A stretch of DNA of 64,000 bases from Rhizobium sp. Q54 (GTDB lineage Bacteria; Pseudomonadota; Alphaproteobacteria; UBA2966; CAIVPW01): positions 31,674 to 95,673 of the forward strand of contig CAMDCA010000002.1 in the NCBI GenBank assembly GCA_945889645.1, read 5' to 3'. Below, piece by piece: positions 20,197 through 32,274 of this stretch. The notes below the pieces were generated by a model, which was given only the letters and a program-made list of their open reading frames with translations, ran no database searches and was not told the DNA's origin. The stretch's first letter is position 1, and each line of letters begins with the position of its first letter. The translations under genes were made by a program, and so were the position numbers.

Positions 20197-22116
20197 ATGG
20201 CGGAACAAACACTCGCCTTCCAAGCGGAAGTCACCAAGCTCCTGCACATCGTCGCCAACTCGCTGTACAGCCGGAAGGAAGTCTTCCTGCGCGAGTTGAT
20301 TTCGAATGCATCGGACGCCTGCGACCGGCTGCGCTATGAGGCCATCACGAGTCCCGCCCTGGCGGCGGGCGATTCCGAGTTCCGCGTCGTACTGCGGCCT
20401 GACGAGAAGGCGCGCACCCTGACGATCTGGGACAACGGTATCGGCATGACGCGCCAGGACCTGATCGACAACCTCGGCACCATTGCGCGCTCCGGCTCGG
20501 CTGCATTCGCCGAACAGCTGGCGGCGCGGAAAAGCGACGGCGCGGAAAAAACGGATGACGTGTCGCTGATCGGCCAGTTCGGCGTCGGCTTCTATTCGGC
20601 GTTCATCGTCTCCGACAAGGTCGAGGTCATCAGCCGCCGCGCCGGACAAGCGGACGCGTGGCGCTGGACGTCGGACGGCCAGGGCACTTTCACGATCGTC
20701 GAGGCGGAGCGCAACGGCCGCGGCACGACCATCGTGCTGCATGTGCGCAAGGACCAAGAGGAGTTCCTGCAGCCGGGCACGCTGCGCCGCGTGGTCAAGG
20801 CCCACTCGGACCACATTGGCTTGCCGGTGACGCTCGCGGCCAAGGACGGCGAGGCCAAGGACGAGGAGGTCCTGAATGCTGCCTCCGCCTTGTGGACGCG
20901 GCCGCGCAAGGAAGTCACCGAGGAGCAGTACCGCGAGTTCTACCAGCACGTCGCGCACGCGTTCGACGACCCGTGGATGACCATTCACGCCAAGGCCGAA
21001 GGGCGCCTCGAATACACGACCCTGCTGTTCGTGCCGACCATGCGGCCGGCCGACCTGTTCCACTCCGAGCGCAAGGCGCCGGTGCGCCTCTACGTGCGCC
21101 GCGTGTTCGTCACGGACGACGCCAAGGCGCTGCTGCCGTCGTACCTGCGCTTCCTGCGCGGCGTGGTGGATACCGAAGACATCGCCCTCAACGTCAGCCG
21201 CGAGATGCTGCAGCACGATCCGGTGCTGGCGCGCATCGGCTCGGCGCTGGTGACGCGCGTGCTGTCCGAGCTGGAGAAGAAGGCCGAGAAGGAGCCGGAG
21301 GAGTACGCCAAGTTCTGGGCGACATTCGGGCCGGTCGTGAAGGAAGGCCTGTACGAGGATTCGACCAAGCGCGACCAACTCCTGAAGCTCGCCCGATTCC
21401 ACTCCGTCGCGCCGGAGGCGCGCAAGGGAGAGGGCGCGGGCGACAAGCTGGTGTCGCTGGCAGAGTACGTCGGCCGTCTGAAGGACAAGCAGGACTCGAT
21501 CTACTTCATCACCGGCGACGACGCCGCGGCCCTGAAGTCGAGCCCGCAAATCGAAGGGTTCCTCGCGCGCGGCTACGAGGTGCTGCTGCTGTCCGATCCG
21601 GTCGATGAGTTCTGGGTGACGGCCGTCGGCCCCTATGAAGGCAAAAAATTCGTTTCAGCGTCTCAAGGCGCCGCCGACCTCGGTGCCGCGCCGCCGAGTG
21701 CCGAAAAGAAGGAAGCCGCCGACTCCGGCGAACTGGCAGTGCTGATCGCCCTGTTGAAGCAGAACCTTGGCGAGGCAGTGCAGGACGTGCGCGCCAGCGA
21801 GCGCCTGACCGACAGCGCGGTGTGCTTGGTTGCCGGCGCCAACGATTTGCCGCGCCACCTCGCCCGCATGCTGCGCGCCCAGGGGCAGATTCAGGCGACC
21901 CCGGCCGGAGTCTTGGAGATCAACCCAAGCCACGCGCTGATCCGCGGTCTTGCCAAGCTGTCGATGAACGCGGGCGCGCGCGGCCGCTTGGACGACCTCG
22001 GCCGTTTGCTGCTGGACCAGGCGCGCATCCGCGAAGGCGAGTTGCCCAACGACATCGCGGCGTTTGCGCGCCGTATGGCGGAAGTCATGACTGAAGCCGT
22101 CAGCGCCAAGGCATAA
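20197..22116 (+). CDS. htpG: Molecular chaperone HtpG (Hsp90)
   Basis: A 639-residue bacterial Hsp90. The GHKL ATP-binding domain carries all motifs (RELISNASDACDRLRYE, DNGIGM, IGQFGVGFYSAFIV). The middle domain has the client/ATPase loop VDTEDIALNVSREMLQ, and the C-terminal dimerisation domain is complete. The ATG at 20197 begins MAEQTLAFQAEVTKLLHI, a typical start; the track's 19399 start only reads through antisense mdh. It is divergent from mdh and probably heat-inducible. Confidence 0.97.
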   Translation: MAEQTLAFQAEVTKLLHIVANSLYSRKEVFLRELISNASDACDRLRYEAITSPALAAGDSEFRVVLRPDEKARTLTIWDNGIGMTRQDLIDNLGTIARSGSAAFAEQLAARKSDGAEKTDDVSLIGQFGVGFYSAFIVSDKVEVISRRAGQADAWRWTSDGQGTFTIVEAERNGRGTTIVLHVRKDQEEFLQPGTLRRVVKAHSDHIGLPVTLAAKDGEAKDEEVLNAASALWTRPRKEVTEEQYREFYQHVAHAFDDPWMTIHAKAEGRLEYTTLLFVPTMRPADLFHSERKAPVRLYVRRVFVTDDAKALLPSYLRFLRGVVDTEDIALNVSREMLQHDPVLARIGSALVTRVLSELEKKAEKEPEEYAKFWATFGPVVKEGLYEDSTKRDQLLKLARFHSVAPEARKGEGAGDKLVSLAEYVGRLKDKQDSIYFITGDDAAALKSSPQIEGFLARGYEVLLLSDPVDEFWVTAVGPYEGKKFVSASQGAADLGAAPPSAEKKEAADSGELAVLIALLKQNLGEAVQDVRASERLTDSAVCLVAGANDLPRHLARMLRAQGQIQATPAGVLEINPSHALIRGLAKLSMNAGARGRLDDLGRLLLDQARIREGELPNDIAAFARRMAEVMTEAVSAKA

Positions 22117-22126
22117 GCGAGGCCCC

Positions 22127-22597
22127 GTGGAAAAGCGCACCGCCGGCATCCTGCTCTACCGCCGCAAGGCGAAGGTGATCGAGGTTCTGCTGGTGCACCC
22201 CGGCGGGCCGTTCTGGGCGCACAAGGACGACGGCGCGTGGTCAATCCCGAAGGGCCTCTACGGTCCCGAGGAAGAACCGCTGGCAGCCGCCAAGCGCGAG
22301 TTCGCCGAAGAGACCGGCGGCACGTTCACCGGCACGCCGCACCCGCTCGGCACGTTCCGCCAGCCGAGCGGCAAGGCGCTGTCGGCATGGTGCGTCGAAG
22401 GCGACTTCGACCCGCGGAAGCTCGTCAGCAACACCTGCATGGTCGAATGGCCGCCGCACTCCGGCAAACAAATCGAGATACCCGAGGTCGATCGCGGCGC
22501 GTGGTTCACGACGGACAAGGCAACCGTGAAGATTCACCTCGGACAGAAGCCAGTGCTGCGGGCACTGCTCGCACACCTCGGCGAAAGCGGGTCGTGA
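22127..22597 (+). CDS. Nudix hydrolase
   Basis: A 156-residue Nudix protein related to the diadenosine polyphosphate/NTP hydrolase group. It starts RTAGILLYRRKAKVIEVLLV. The Nudix box is GLYGPEEEPLAAAKREFAEE then TGG, near residues 43-66. WSIPKG just ahead of the box is typical. Substrate unknown. It follows htpG by 10 bases and its stop overlaps the next gene's GTG (GTGA), so the three genes may form one transcript. Confidence 0.9.
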   Translation: MEKRTAGILLYRRKAKVIEVLLVHPGGPFWAHKDDGAWSIPKGLYGPEEEPLAAAKREFAEETGGTFTGTPHPLGTFRQPSGKALSAWCVEGDFDPRKLVSNTCMVEWPPHSGKQIEIPEVDRGAWFTTDKATVKIHLGQKPVLRALLAHLGESGS

Positions 22598-23133
22598 CGG
22601 CGTACGTCGCGCTGCTGCGCGCCGTCAACGTCGGCGGGCGCGGCAAGGTGGCGATGGCCGACTTGCGCGCGCTGGCGACCGACCTTGGCCTCACCAACGC
22701 CCGCACGTTGCTGAACAGCGGCAACCTGGTGTTCGAGGCCGACGGTACCGCCGACAAGATCGCAGCGCGGCTGGAAGCGGAGACCACCGAGCGCCTGGGC
22801 GTGACCACCGACTTCCTGGTGCGCAGCGGCCAGGAGTGGCGCGCGGCGATCGCCGCCAATCCGTTCGCCACCGCCGCGACGGACGATCCGGGTCACCTGC
22901 TGCTGATGCCACTGAAGGACGCGCCCACCGCCGCTGCCGTGAAAGCGCTGCAGGCCGCGATCAAGGGGCGCGAGGTCGTCCACGCCAAGGGCAAGAACCT
23001 GTTTGCCGTGTACCCCGACGGCGTCGGCCGCTCGAAGCTCACGACGGCGCTGATCGAAGGCACGCTCGGCACCCGCGGCACGGCGCGCAACTGGAACACG
23101 GTGTTGAAGCTGGCGGCGCTGCTCGGCGCCTAG
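22594..23133 (+). CDS. DUF1697 family protein
   Basis: A 179-residue DUF1697 protein, recognised from YVALLRAVNVGGRGKVAMAD at the N-terminus and LNSGNLVFEA, both family hallmarks. The C-terminal part (GKNLFAVYPDGVGRSKL, GTLGTRGTARNWNTVLKLA) also fits. The biochemical role of the family is unknown. The GTG at 22594 overlaps the Nudix gene's stop by four bases, so translation is likely coupled. Confidence 0.9.
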   Translation: MTAYVALLRAVNVGGRGKVAMADLRALATDLGLTNARTLLNSGNLVFEADGTADKIAARLEAETTERLGVTTDFLVRSGQEWRAAIAANPFATAATDDPGHLLLMPLKDAPTAAAVKALQAAIKGREVVHAKGKNLFAVYPDGVGRSKLTTALIEGTLGTRGTARNWNTVLKLAALLGA

Positions 23134-23139
23134 GCGCTA

Positions 23140-23907
23140 CTAGGTGCCGTCGTGCACCTTGGCCTTCACGGCGCCGAGGATCGGGCCCTGGTTGGGCATC
23201 TGGACGATGGCGGCGCAGTACGAGGCGCCGGGCGACAGCTGGCCCGCGGGCAGCGGGAAGGTCGCGGGCTTTCCGTCCCACTTGGTCAGGTGCAGCATGG
23301 TTTGCACCACGTTGCCGTAGCTGATGGTCTTGCCGGCGTTCTCGCCGCGCGCGATCGGCACGACCTTGGCATCGGCGAACAACACCAGCCAGATGTCAGC
23401 CTCGACGCGGAAGTCGCCGGGCTTGGTGGCCTCGACGCGCAGGATCGGCTCACCGTTCTCGGCGTAGTCGAAGCGCACGTCGGCGCCGCCGGCCATGGCC
23501 GGAGCGCGCGCCTGTTCGATTGCCGCCTCGACCGCCATGCGATCCGATGCGACCGCTTCGAAACGTCCGTTGACGACGATCTGCGGCGTGTAGACCGATT
23601 GCATGCGCAGCGGGCGCATGTAGTTGCGCTGGCGCGCGGTGGTCGCGGGCGTGGCAAAGGTGTCGGCCCAGCCCAGGTAGTCCCAGTAATCGACGTGGAA
23701 GCCGAGGACGATGAAGTTCTCGCGCTCCTGGCGCGCGACCAGCTCGAGCAGGAACGCGTCGGCCGGCGGGCACTGGCTGCAGCCCTGCGAGGTGAACAAC
23801 TCCACCACCGTCACCGGCATGTTGGCACGCTGCGCCAGCGCGGGCGCCGCCGCGAACAAGGCGAGCGCGCCCGCCAGGACCGGCACAAGAAAGAACCAAC
23901 GTGACAT
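23140..23907 (-). CDS. DUF1223 family thioredoxin-like exported protein
   Basis: A 255-residue protein with a signal peptide (MSRWFFLVPVLAGALALFAA, cleavage near ALA-QR). The mature N-terminus carries VVELFTSQGCSQCPPADAF, the DUF1223 signature with a CxxC (CSQC) in a thioredoxin-like setting, then GFHVDYWDYLGW and SVYTPQIVVNG. It is probably a periplasmic redox-type protein of unknown partner. The start at 23907 places the signal peptide correctly; 23946 does not. It follows acnA by 79 bases on the same strand. Confidence 0.9.
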   Translation of the reverse strand: MSRWFFLVPVLAGALALFAAAPALAQRANMPVTVVELFTSQGCSQCPPADAFLLELVARQERENFIVLGFHVDYWDYLGWADTFATPATTARQRNYMRPLRMQSVYTPQIVVNGRFEAVASDRMAVEAAIEQARAPAMAGGADVRFDYAENGEPILRVEATKPGDFRVEADIWLVLFADAKVVPIARGENAGKTISYGNVVQTMLHLTKWDGKPATFPLPAGQLSPGASYCAAIVQMPNQGPILGAVKAKVHDGT

Positions 23908-23986
23908 GAGTTTCAATCGTGCCGCCGTGAACACTGCCCGGGCCAATCACTTGTGGGTGACGCGGCAAAGGGCCGCGCACGCCATT

Positions 23987-26695
<2,709 letters not shown>

Positions 26696-26810
26696 TTCCG
26701 CACCCCCGTGCGGGTGGAAGCGGCTGCGCCCGAAGGCGGCCGCGGTTCGAAGTGCGGCGATACTACAAGAATTGGTGCGGCGCGGGCTTTCGGCTAGGGT
26801 CGCGCCACCG

Positions 26811-27440
26811 ATGACCGCTGCCACGTTCGCCGCAACCTTTGAGGCCCGGGGTCTCACCTGCATTCGCGGCGAGCGCGTCGTTTTCGAGAACCTGGCGTTC
26901 TCGGTGGCGCCGGGCGGCGCGCTGCTGTTGCGCGGCGCGAACGGAACCGGCAAGTCGAGCCTGCTGCGCATCTGCGCCGGGTTCCTGCAGCCGGCCGGCG
27001 GCGAGCTGCGGTGGAATGCCGCCCCCGTCGCCGGCGACCTCGACGCCCACCGCGCCCGCCTCGCCTATGTCGGGCATCTCGATGCCGTGAAGCCGGCCTT
27101 CACCGTCGCCGAGAACGTCGCCTTCTGGCTGAAGCTCAGTGGCGCTGGCACCCGCGCCGAGACCGCGCTGTCCGCCCTCGGCCTCGGACACCTCGCCTCC
27201 CTACCGGCCGCCTACCTGTCGGCCGGTCAGCGGCGGCGGCTCAACCTCGCGCGCCTGGCCGGCAGCGCTGCGCCGCTGTGGCTGCTCGACGAGCCCACGT
27301 CTTCGCTGGACGACGCGTCCTCGCACGCGTTGCTGACGCTAATCGAGGCGCATCGCGCCGGCGGCGGCATGGCGGTGATCGCGACGCACCAGGATCTGGC
27401 GCTGACCAAGGCCGAGACGCTGCGGATCGGCGCGCAATGA
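26811..27440 (+). CDS. ccmA: Heme exporter ATP-binding protein CcmA
   Basis: A 209-residue ABC ATPase of the cytochrome c maturation system. Walker A is [12 protein letters not shown], the signature is [15 protein letters not shown], Walker B is [12 protein letters not shown] and the switch His is in ATHQ. With CcmB and CcmC it drives release of holo-CcmE. The ATG at 26811 is preceded by only a weak purine stretch. First gene of a complete ccmABCDEFGHI run. Confidence 0.95.
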   Translation: MTAATFAATFEARGLTCIRGERVVFENLAFSVAPGGALLLRGANGTGKSSLLRICAGFLQPAGGELRWNAAPVAGDLDAHRARLAYVGHLDAVKPAFTVAENVAFWLKLSGAGTRAETALSALGLGHLASLPAAYLSAGQRRRLNLARLAGSAAPLWLLDEPTSSLDDASSHALLTLIEAHRAGGGMAVIATHQDLALTKAETLRIGAQ

Positions 27441-27447
27441 GCACGGC

Positions 27448-28113
27448 ATGAACGTCTTTGGCGCCATCGTCGCGCGCGACACCCGCCTGGCCCTGCGCCA
27501 AGGCGGCGGCAGCTACTGGACGCTGCTGTTCTTCGTCCTGACCGTGACGATGTTCCCGCTCGGCGTCGGCCCCGACCTCGCGCTGCTGTCGCGCATCGGC
27601 GCCGGCGTGCTGTGGGTCACCGCCCTGCTCGCGGCGATGCTGTCGCTGGACCGCATGTTCCAGGCCGACTTCGAGGACGGCAGCTTAGAGCTGCTGTCGC
27701 TCGCGCCCCTGCCGCTCGAACTCACGGTCTTGGCCAAGGCCGCGGCGCATTGGCTGACCACCGGACTTCCGGTCACCGTTCTTGCGCCGTTGCTGGCGCT
27801 GATGCTGGCCGTCGATCCGGCTGCTTTCCCGGTCCTGATGCTCGCCATGCTGATCGGTACCCCGATCCTCAGCCTGATCGGCAGCATTGGCGCAGCACTT
27901 ACGGTGGGAATTCGCCGAGGCGGCGTTCTGCTGTCCCTGCTGGTGATGCCGTTGTACGTGCCGGCTCTGATTTTCGGTGTACTTGCCGTCCAGGCAGCGC
28001 TGGACGGCCTGACTCCCCGGCCGCACCTGTTGCTGCTCGGGGCCGACTTCTTGGTCGCACTGGCCATCACCCCCTGGCTCGCCGCCGCGGCACTTCGCCT
28101 CAATCTGGAGTAA
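27448..28113 (+). CDS. ccmB: Heme exporter permease CcmB
   Basis: A 221-residue inner membrane protein with six hydrophobic segments, the permease partner of CcmA. Family features include LDRMFQADFEDGSLELL after the second helix and LLSLLVMPLYVPALIFG near the fifth. It begins 7 bases after ccmA. The 130-base gap that follows before ccmC has no gene. Confidence 0.95.
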   Translation: MNVFGAIVARDTRLALRQGGGSYWTLLFFVLTVTMFPLGVGPDLALLSRIGAGVLWVTALLAAMLSLDRMFQADFEDGSLELLSLAPLPLELTVLAKAAAHWLTTGLPVTVLAPLLALMLAVDPAAFPVLMLAMLIGTPILSLIGSIGAALTVGIRRGGVLLSLLVMPLYVPALIFGVLAVQAALDGLTPRPHLLLLGADFLVALAITPWLAAAALRLNLE

Positions 28114-28243
28114 CTGCGCCGAGATTGGCGCGGCTGGCGCGTTCGGTGCTAAATCCCTGGGCCTTGGCCCTGGTCCTTGGGGGTCCGGGCTTGGCGGCTC
28201 ATGGCCCTGAGAACCACCCTGATCGGCTTGAAGGTCAACCGGC

Positions 28244-28960
28244 ATGGCTAATCTGCATTGGCTGGCGAACCCTGGACGTTTCCTCCGCATTGCGGCGGTC
28301 GTCCTGCCGTGGCTAGCGGCGGCCACCGCCGTCCTGCTGGCCGTTGGCCTGTGGCTGGCGTTGCGCGCCCCCCAGGATGCGACCCAGGGCGCCCCGGCCA
28401 AGATCATGTACATGCACGTGCCGAGCGCGATCCTGAGCATGACGATCTTCGGCGCCATGGCCTTCGCCAGCGCCATCGCCTTGATCTGGCGTCATCCGCT
28501 CGCCGACATCGCCGCCAAGGCGTCGGCGGCGATCGGCGCCGGCTTCACCGCCTCCTGCCTGATCACCGGCTCGCTGTGGGGCCGCCCGAGCTGGGGTACG
28601 TTCTGGGTGTGGGACGCGCGCCTGACGTCCGAGCTGATCCTGTTCTTCATCTACCTCGGCTACATCGCCATCTGGCAGGCAATCGAGGATCCGCAGCGCG
28701 CCAGCCGCGCCGCCGCGATCGTCGCGCTCGCCGGCTCCGTCAACCTGCCGATCATTCATTACTCTGTGGTGTGGTGGAACACGCTGCACCAGCCGCCAGG
28801 CCTGATGCAGGGCCGCACCGATCCATCGATGGCGGTGCCGCTGCTGACGCTGATGGGCGCCTTCTTCTTGTTCTACGTCACGCTGCTGCTGTGGCGCATG
28901 GAGCGCGAGATCGTCGGCCGCAAGATTCGCCAGTTCCGCCTCCTGCGGGCACAGGCCTAG
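28244..28960 (+). CDS. ccmC: Heme-handling protein CcmC
   Basis: A 238-residue six-helix membrane protein of the heme-handling family. The tryptophan-rich WWD motif WGRPSWGTFWVWDARLTSEL faces the periplasm, and the flanking histidines (MHVPSA, HYSVVWWNTLHQP) would ligate heme. It delivers heme to CcmE. GAAGG lies upstream of the ATG. It is followed after 5 bases by ccmD. Confidence 0.96.
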   Translation: MANLHWLANPGRFLRIAAVVLPWLAAATAVLLAVGLWLALRAPQDATQGAPAKIMYMHVPSAILSMTIFGAMAFASAIALIWRHPLADIAAKASAAIGAGFTASCLITGSLWGRPSWGTFWVWDARLTSELILFFIYLGYIAIWQAIEDPQRASRAAAIVALAGSVNLPIIHYSVVWWNTLHQPPGLMQGRTDPSMAVPLLTLMGAFFLFYVTLLLWRMEREIVGRKIRQFRLLRAQA

Positions 28961-28965
28961 CGCCG

Positions 28966-29199
28966 ATGGCCGAGTATTTCGCCATGGGCGGGTTTGCCTG
29001 GTTCATCTGGCCGGCCTATGTCGTGACGCTGGGATTCATGCTCGGCATCACCGTCTCCACATTGCGCGGGCTCAAGGCCGATCGCCGCACGCTCGCCGAG
29101 CTGGAGAAAGGCGCGCCGCATCGGCAGCGCCGGCAGGCCGCCGCCGGCATGACCGCCGCACAGGCCGATGCACCCCAAGGAGTTGCCCGTGACGCGTAA
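28966..29199 (+). CDS. ccmD: Heme exporter protein CcmD
   Basis: A 77-residue small membrane protein with one transmembrane helix (FIWPAYVVTLGFMLGITVST) and a basic cytoplasmic tail (LKADRRTL...RQRR), as expected for CcmD. It stabilises the CcmABC-CcmE release complex. The C-terminus is longer than in many homologs and overlaps the start of ccmE. Confidence 0.9.
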   Translation: MAEYFAMGGFAWFIWPAYVVTLGFMLGITVSTLRGLKADRRTLAELEKGAPHRQRRQAAAGMTAAQADAPQGVARDA

Positions 29200-29626
29200 G
29201 CGCCAACGCCTGATTCTGGTACTGAGCGGGCTCGCCGCGCTCGGTCTCGCCACCGGATTGACGCTGTACGCCCTACGCGACAACTTGGTGTTTTTCTACA
29301 GTCCGACCCAGGTCGTGCAGCACGAAGTGCCGGTCGAGAATCGCAACATCCGCATCGGTGGCCTGGTCGCCGATGGATCGGTGCAGCGCCCGGCCGCCAA
29401 CACCATCCACTTCGCCATCACTGACATGGTGAACACGGTGAACGTCACCTACACCGGCCTGGTGCCCAATCTGTTCAAGGAAGGCCAAGGCGTCGTCGCC
29501 GAAGGCCGCCTCGGTCCCGACGGCACCTTCCTCGCCAGCCAGGTGCTGGCCAAGCACGACGAGACCTACATGCCTAAGGAAGTGATCGACGCCCTCAAGG
29601 CGTCCGGGCAGTGGAAGGGTAACTGA
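29189..29626 (+). CDS. ccmE: Heme chaperone CcmE
   Basis: A 145-residue membrane-anchored OB-fold protein that binds heme covalently and passes it to CcmFH. It has one N-terminal helix (RLILVLSGLAALGLATGLTL). The heme attachment motif HDETYMPKEV (His-x-x-x-Tyr) is near residue 125. I choose the GTG at 29189, which follows AAGGAG at 6 bases and gives the usual (V)TRKRQRL start, over the ATG at 29168. It overlaps ccmD by 11 bases. Confidence 0.94.
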   Translation: MTRKRQRLILVLSGLAALGLATGLTLYALRDNLVFFYSPTQVVQHEVPVENRNIRIGGLVADGSVQRPAANTIHFAITDMVNTVNVTYTGLVPNLFKEGQGVVAEGRLGPDGTFLASQVLAKHDETYMPKEVIDALKASGQWKGN

Positions 29627-29686
29627 TGTCTGTCCGGAGGTTCGGAGCGCGGCCGCCCTTCGACTGCTGTGATGCGACCGCTCGCT

Positions 29687-29715
29687 GCGCTCGCGGGCGC
29701 GCGTCCCGCGCGACG
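29687..29715. repeat. Dispersed repeat in the ccmE-ccmF gap
   Basis: The 104-base gap between ccmE and ccmF holds GCGCTCGCGGGCGCGCGTCC and the following CGCGCGACG, closely matched at 42518-42542 in the rpsP-rimM gap (GCGCTCGCGCGCGTCCCGCA then CGACG). The shared block is about 25-29 bases, differing mainly by a 4-base insertion. Two intergenic copies suggest a mobile or REP-type element. Confidence 0.5.
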
Positions 29716-29730
29716 GAAGGGAACTCTTAG

Positions 29731-31722
29731 GTGGTCGCTGAGCTCGGACATTTCGCGCTGATCGTCGCGTTCGTCATCGCCGCCGTGCAGGCGACCGTGC
29801 CGCTGGTCGGCGCCCATCGCGGCGACGACAACTGGATCGCCGTCGCGCGCCCGGCGGCGCTGACGCAGTTCTTGATGGCGGCGGTGGCGTTCTTCGCGCT
29901 GATGTGGTGCTTTGTACACTCCGACTTCTCGGTGTACGCGGTCTACAACAGCTCGCACTCGCTGAAGCCACTGGTCTACAAAATCGCCGGCGTGTGGGGA
30001 AACCACGAGGGCTCGCTGCTCTTGTGGATTCTGATCCTGTCCGGCTTCGGCGCCGCGGTGGCGGCCTTCGGCAACAACCTGCCGCCCGCGCTCAAGGCGC
30101 GCGTCCTGTCCGTCCAGGGCATGATCGGCGTCGGCTTCCTCGCCTTCATCCTATTCACCTCGAACCCGTTCGCGCGTGTGTTCCCGGCGCCGGAAGAAGG
30201 CATGGGACTGAACCCGCTGCTGCAGGACTTCGGCCTCGCCATCCATCCGCCGTTCCTCTACCTCGGCTACGTCGGCTTCTCGATGGCGTTTTCCTTCGCC
30301 GTCGCGGCGTTGATCGAGGGCCGCGTCGATCCGGCCTGGGCGCGCTGGGTGCGGCCGTGGACCCTGGCGGCGTGGTGTTTCCTGACGGTCGGCATCACGC
30401 TCGGCTCGTGGTGGGCGTACTACGAGCTTGGCTGGGGCGGCTTCTGGTTCTGGGATCCGGTCGAGAACGCGTCGTTCATGCCGTGGCTTGCCGGCACCGC
30501 GCTGCTGCACTCGGCCATCGTCGTCGAGCGGCGTGACACACTGAAGGCGTGGACCATCCTGCTCGCCATCCTGACGTTCTCGCTCAGCCTGCTCGGCACG
30601 TTCATCGTGCGCTCCGGCGTGCTGACCAGCGTGCACGCGTTCGCCACCGATCCAGCGCGCGGCCTGTTCATCCTGGCGTTCCTGGTCGCCGTCATCGGCG
30701 GCTCGCTGGCGCTGTTCGCCGTACGCGCACCGGCGCTAAAGCCGGGCGGCTTGTTCGCTCCGGTCAGCCGCGAAGGCGCGCTGGTGCTGAACAACCTGCT
30801 GCTCGCTACGGCGTGCGCCACCGTGCTGCTCGGCACGCTGTATCCGCTGTTCCTCGACGCCCTGACCGGCGACAAGGTTTCGGTCGGCCCGCCGTTCTTC
30901 CAGGCGACCTTCGTGCCGATCATGCTGCCGCTGCTCGGCGCCATGGTGGTTGGTCCCATGCTGCCGTGGAAGCGCGCTGACCTGGGCCCGGCCCTGGAGC
31001 GCCTGCGCTTCACCTTCATTGCCGCTGGCTTTGCGGGACTCGTCGTCTACGCCCTGGTCAGCGGCACGTCGTTGACCGCGGCGGGCGGGATCGCGCTCGC
31101 CACGTGGATCATACTGGGCGGCATGACGCCGCTGGCGCAGCGCGTGTTCCGCCGCGGCGCCGGTGGCGCCGACCGCCTGCGCGCCTTGCCGCGCTCGGCC
31201 GTCGGCATGTCGCTGGCGCATGCAGGAATCGGCGTCGTCGTGCTTGGCCTGACCGCGCTGCTGACGTGGCAGACCGAGAAGGACCAGGTCCTGCGCGTCG
31301 GCCAGTCGATGGACGTCGCCGGGTACACGCTGACGCTGCGCAGCGTCGGCCCGCACCCGGGCGCCAACTACATCGCGTCGCGCGCAGTGTTCGACGTCGC
31401 CAAGGGCGGTGCCGTCATAAAGACAGCGCTGCCCGAGAAGCGCGCGTACGTGGACTCGACCCAGGTGACGACCGAAGCGGCCATCGAGCCGACCCTGTTC
31501 GGTGACCTCTACGTTGTACTGGGCGACGCGGACGGAACCGGCGGTTACGCCATCCGCGCCTACTTCAAGCCGTTCGTCCACCTGCTGTGGCTGGGCGCCG
31601 CGCTGATGGTGCTGGGCGGCGTGGTGTCGCTGTCGGATCGCCGCCACCGCGTCGGCGCACCAGCGAAGAGCCGCACGCCGGGCGCCGCCGTTGCCGCTCC
31701 GCCGGCGCGCGCCGCGACCTGA
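29731..31722 (+). CDS. ccmF: Cytochrome c heme lyase subunit CcmF
   Basis: A 663-residue membrane protein with many helices, the core of the heme-apocytochrome ligation complex. KIAGVWGNHEGSLLLW and the WWD motif GWGGFWFWDPVENASFMPWL are intact, as are the flanking conserved histidines. The start is the GTG at 29731 (MVAELGHFALIVAF); upstream GAAGGGAAC is a reasonable ribosome site. The C-terminal 25 residues are basic and Ala-rich. It is followed 3 bases later by ccmG. Confidence 0.96.
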   Translation: MVAELGHFALIVAFVIAAVQATVPLVGAHRGDDNWIAVARPAALTQFLMAAVAFFALMWCFVHSDFSVYAVYNSSHSLKPLVYKIAGVWGNHEGSLLLWILILSGFGAAVAAFGNNLPPALKARVLSVQGMIGVGFLAFILFTSNPFARVFPAPEEGMGLNPLLQDFGLAIHPPFLYLGYVGFSMAFSFAVAALIEGRVDPAWARWVRPWTLAAWCFLTVGITLGSWWAYYELGWGGFWFWDPVENASFMPWLAGTALLHSAIVVERRDTLKAWTILLAILTFSLSLLGTFIVRSGVLTSVHAFATDPARGLFILAFLVAVIGGSLALFAVRAPALKPGGLFAPVSREGALVLNNLLLATACATVLLGTLYPLFLDALTGDKVSVGPPFFQATFVPIMLPLLGAMVVGPMLPWKRADLGPALERLRFTFIAAGFAGLVVYALVSGTSLTAAGGIALATWIILGGMTPLAQRVFRRGAGGADRLRALPRSAVGMSLAHAGIGVVVLGLTALLTWQTEKDQVLRVGQSMDVAGYTLTLRSVGPHPGANYIASRAVFDVAKGGAVIKTALPEKRAYVDSTQVTTEAAIEPTLFGDLYVVLGDADGTGGYAIRAYFKPFVHLLWLGAALMVLGGVVSLSDRRHRVGAPAKSRTPGAAVAAPPARAAT

Positions 31723-31725
31723 TCG

Positions 31726-32274
31726 ATGCGTCCCGCGCTGGTCGTTCCGGTCGCTCTGTTCGCCGTCGTCGCGGTGGCGTTGGCCGTTGGCCTTGGCCTT
31801 AAGCCGCGCGAAATTCCCTCCGCGCTGATCGGCCAGCCGGTGCCCGCCTTTGCGCTCGACCCGGTCGAGAACTTCGGCCCTGGCCTGTCGAATGAAGACC
31901 TGCGCGGCCAGGTCACCATCGTCAACGTGTTCGCCTCGTGGTGCGTGCCGTGCCGCGCCGAGCACCAGCTGTGGGTCGATGTCGCCAAGACCGGCCTGCC
32001 GATCTTCGGCCTCAACTACAAGGACACGCCCGCCAACGCCTCGGCGTGGCTGGCGCAGCTCGGCAATCCGTACCAGCGCACCGGCGCCGATCGGCAAGGC
32101 CGCGTCGGCATCGACTTCGGCGTCTACGGCGTGCCGGAGACGTTCGTCATCGACCACAACGGCATCATCCAGCTCAAGTTCATCGGACCGGTCGACCGCG
32201 TGGCGCTGGAAACGCAGATCCTGCCCAAGGTGCGCGCGCTGCAGGCGCTGGTCCAGCCGGCGCCGGCACGATGA
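31726..32274 (+). CDS. ccmG: Thiol:disulfide interchange protein CcmG/DsbE
   Basis: A 182-residue thioredoxin-like protein anchored by one N-terminal helix. The active site is FASWCVPCRAEH and the cis-Pro loop is YGVPETFVID. It reduces the CxxCH cysteines of apocytochrome c in the periplasm before heme attachment. The stop overlaps the start of ccmH by four bases (ATGA). Confidence 0.95.
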   Translation: MRPALVVPVALFAVVAVALAVGLGLKPREIPSALIGQPVPAFALDPVENFGPGLSNEDLRGQVTIVNVFASWCVPCRAEHQLWVDVAKTGLPIFGLNYKDTPANASAWLAQLGNPYQRTGADRQGRVGIDFGVYGVPETFVIDHNGIIQLKFIGPVDRVALETQILPKVRALQALVQPAPAR

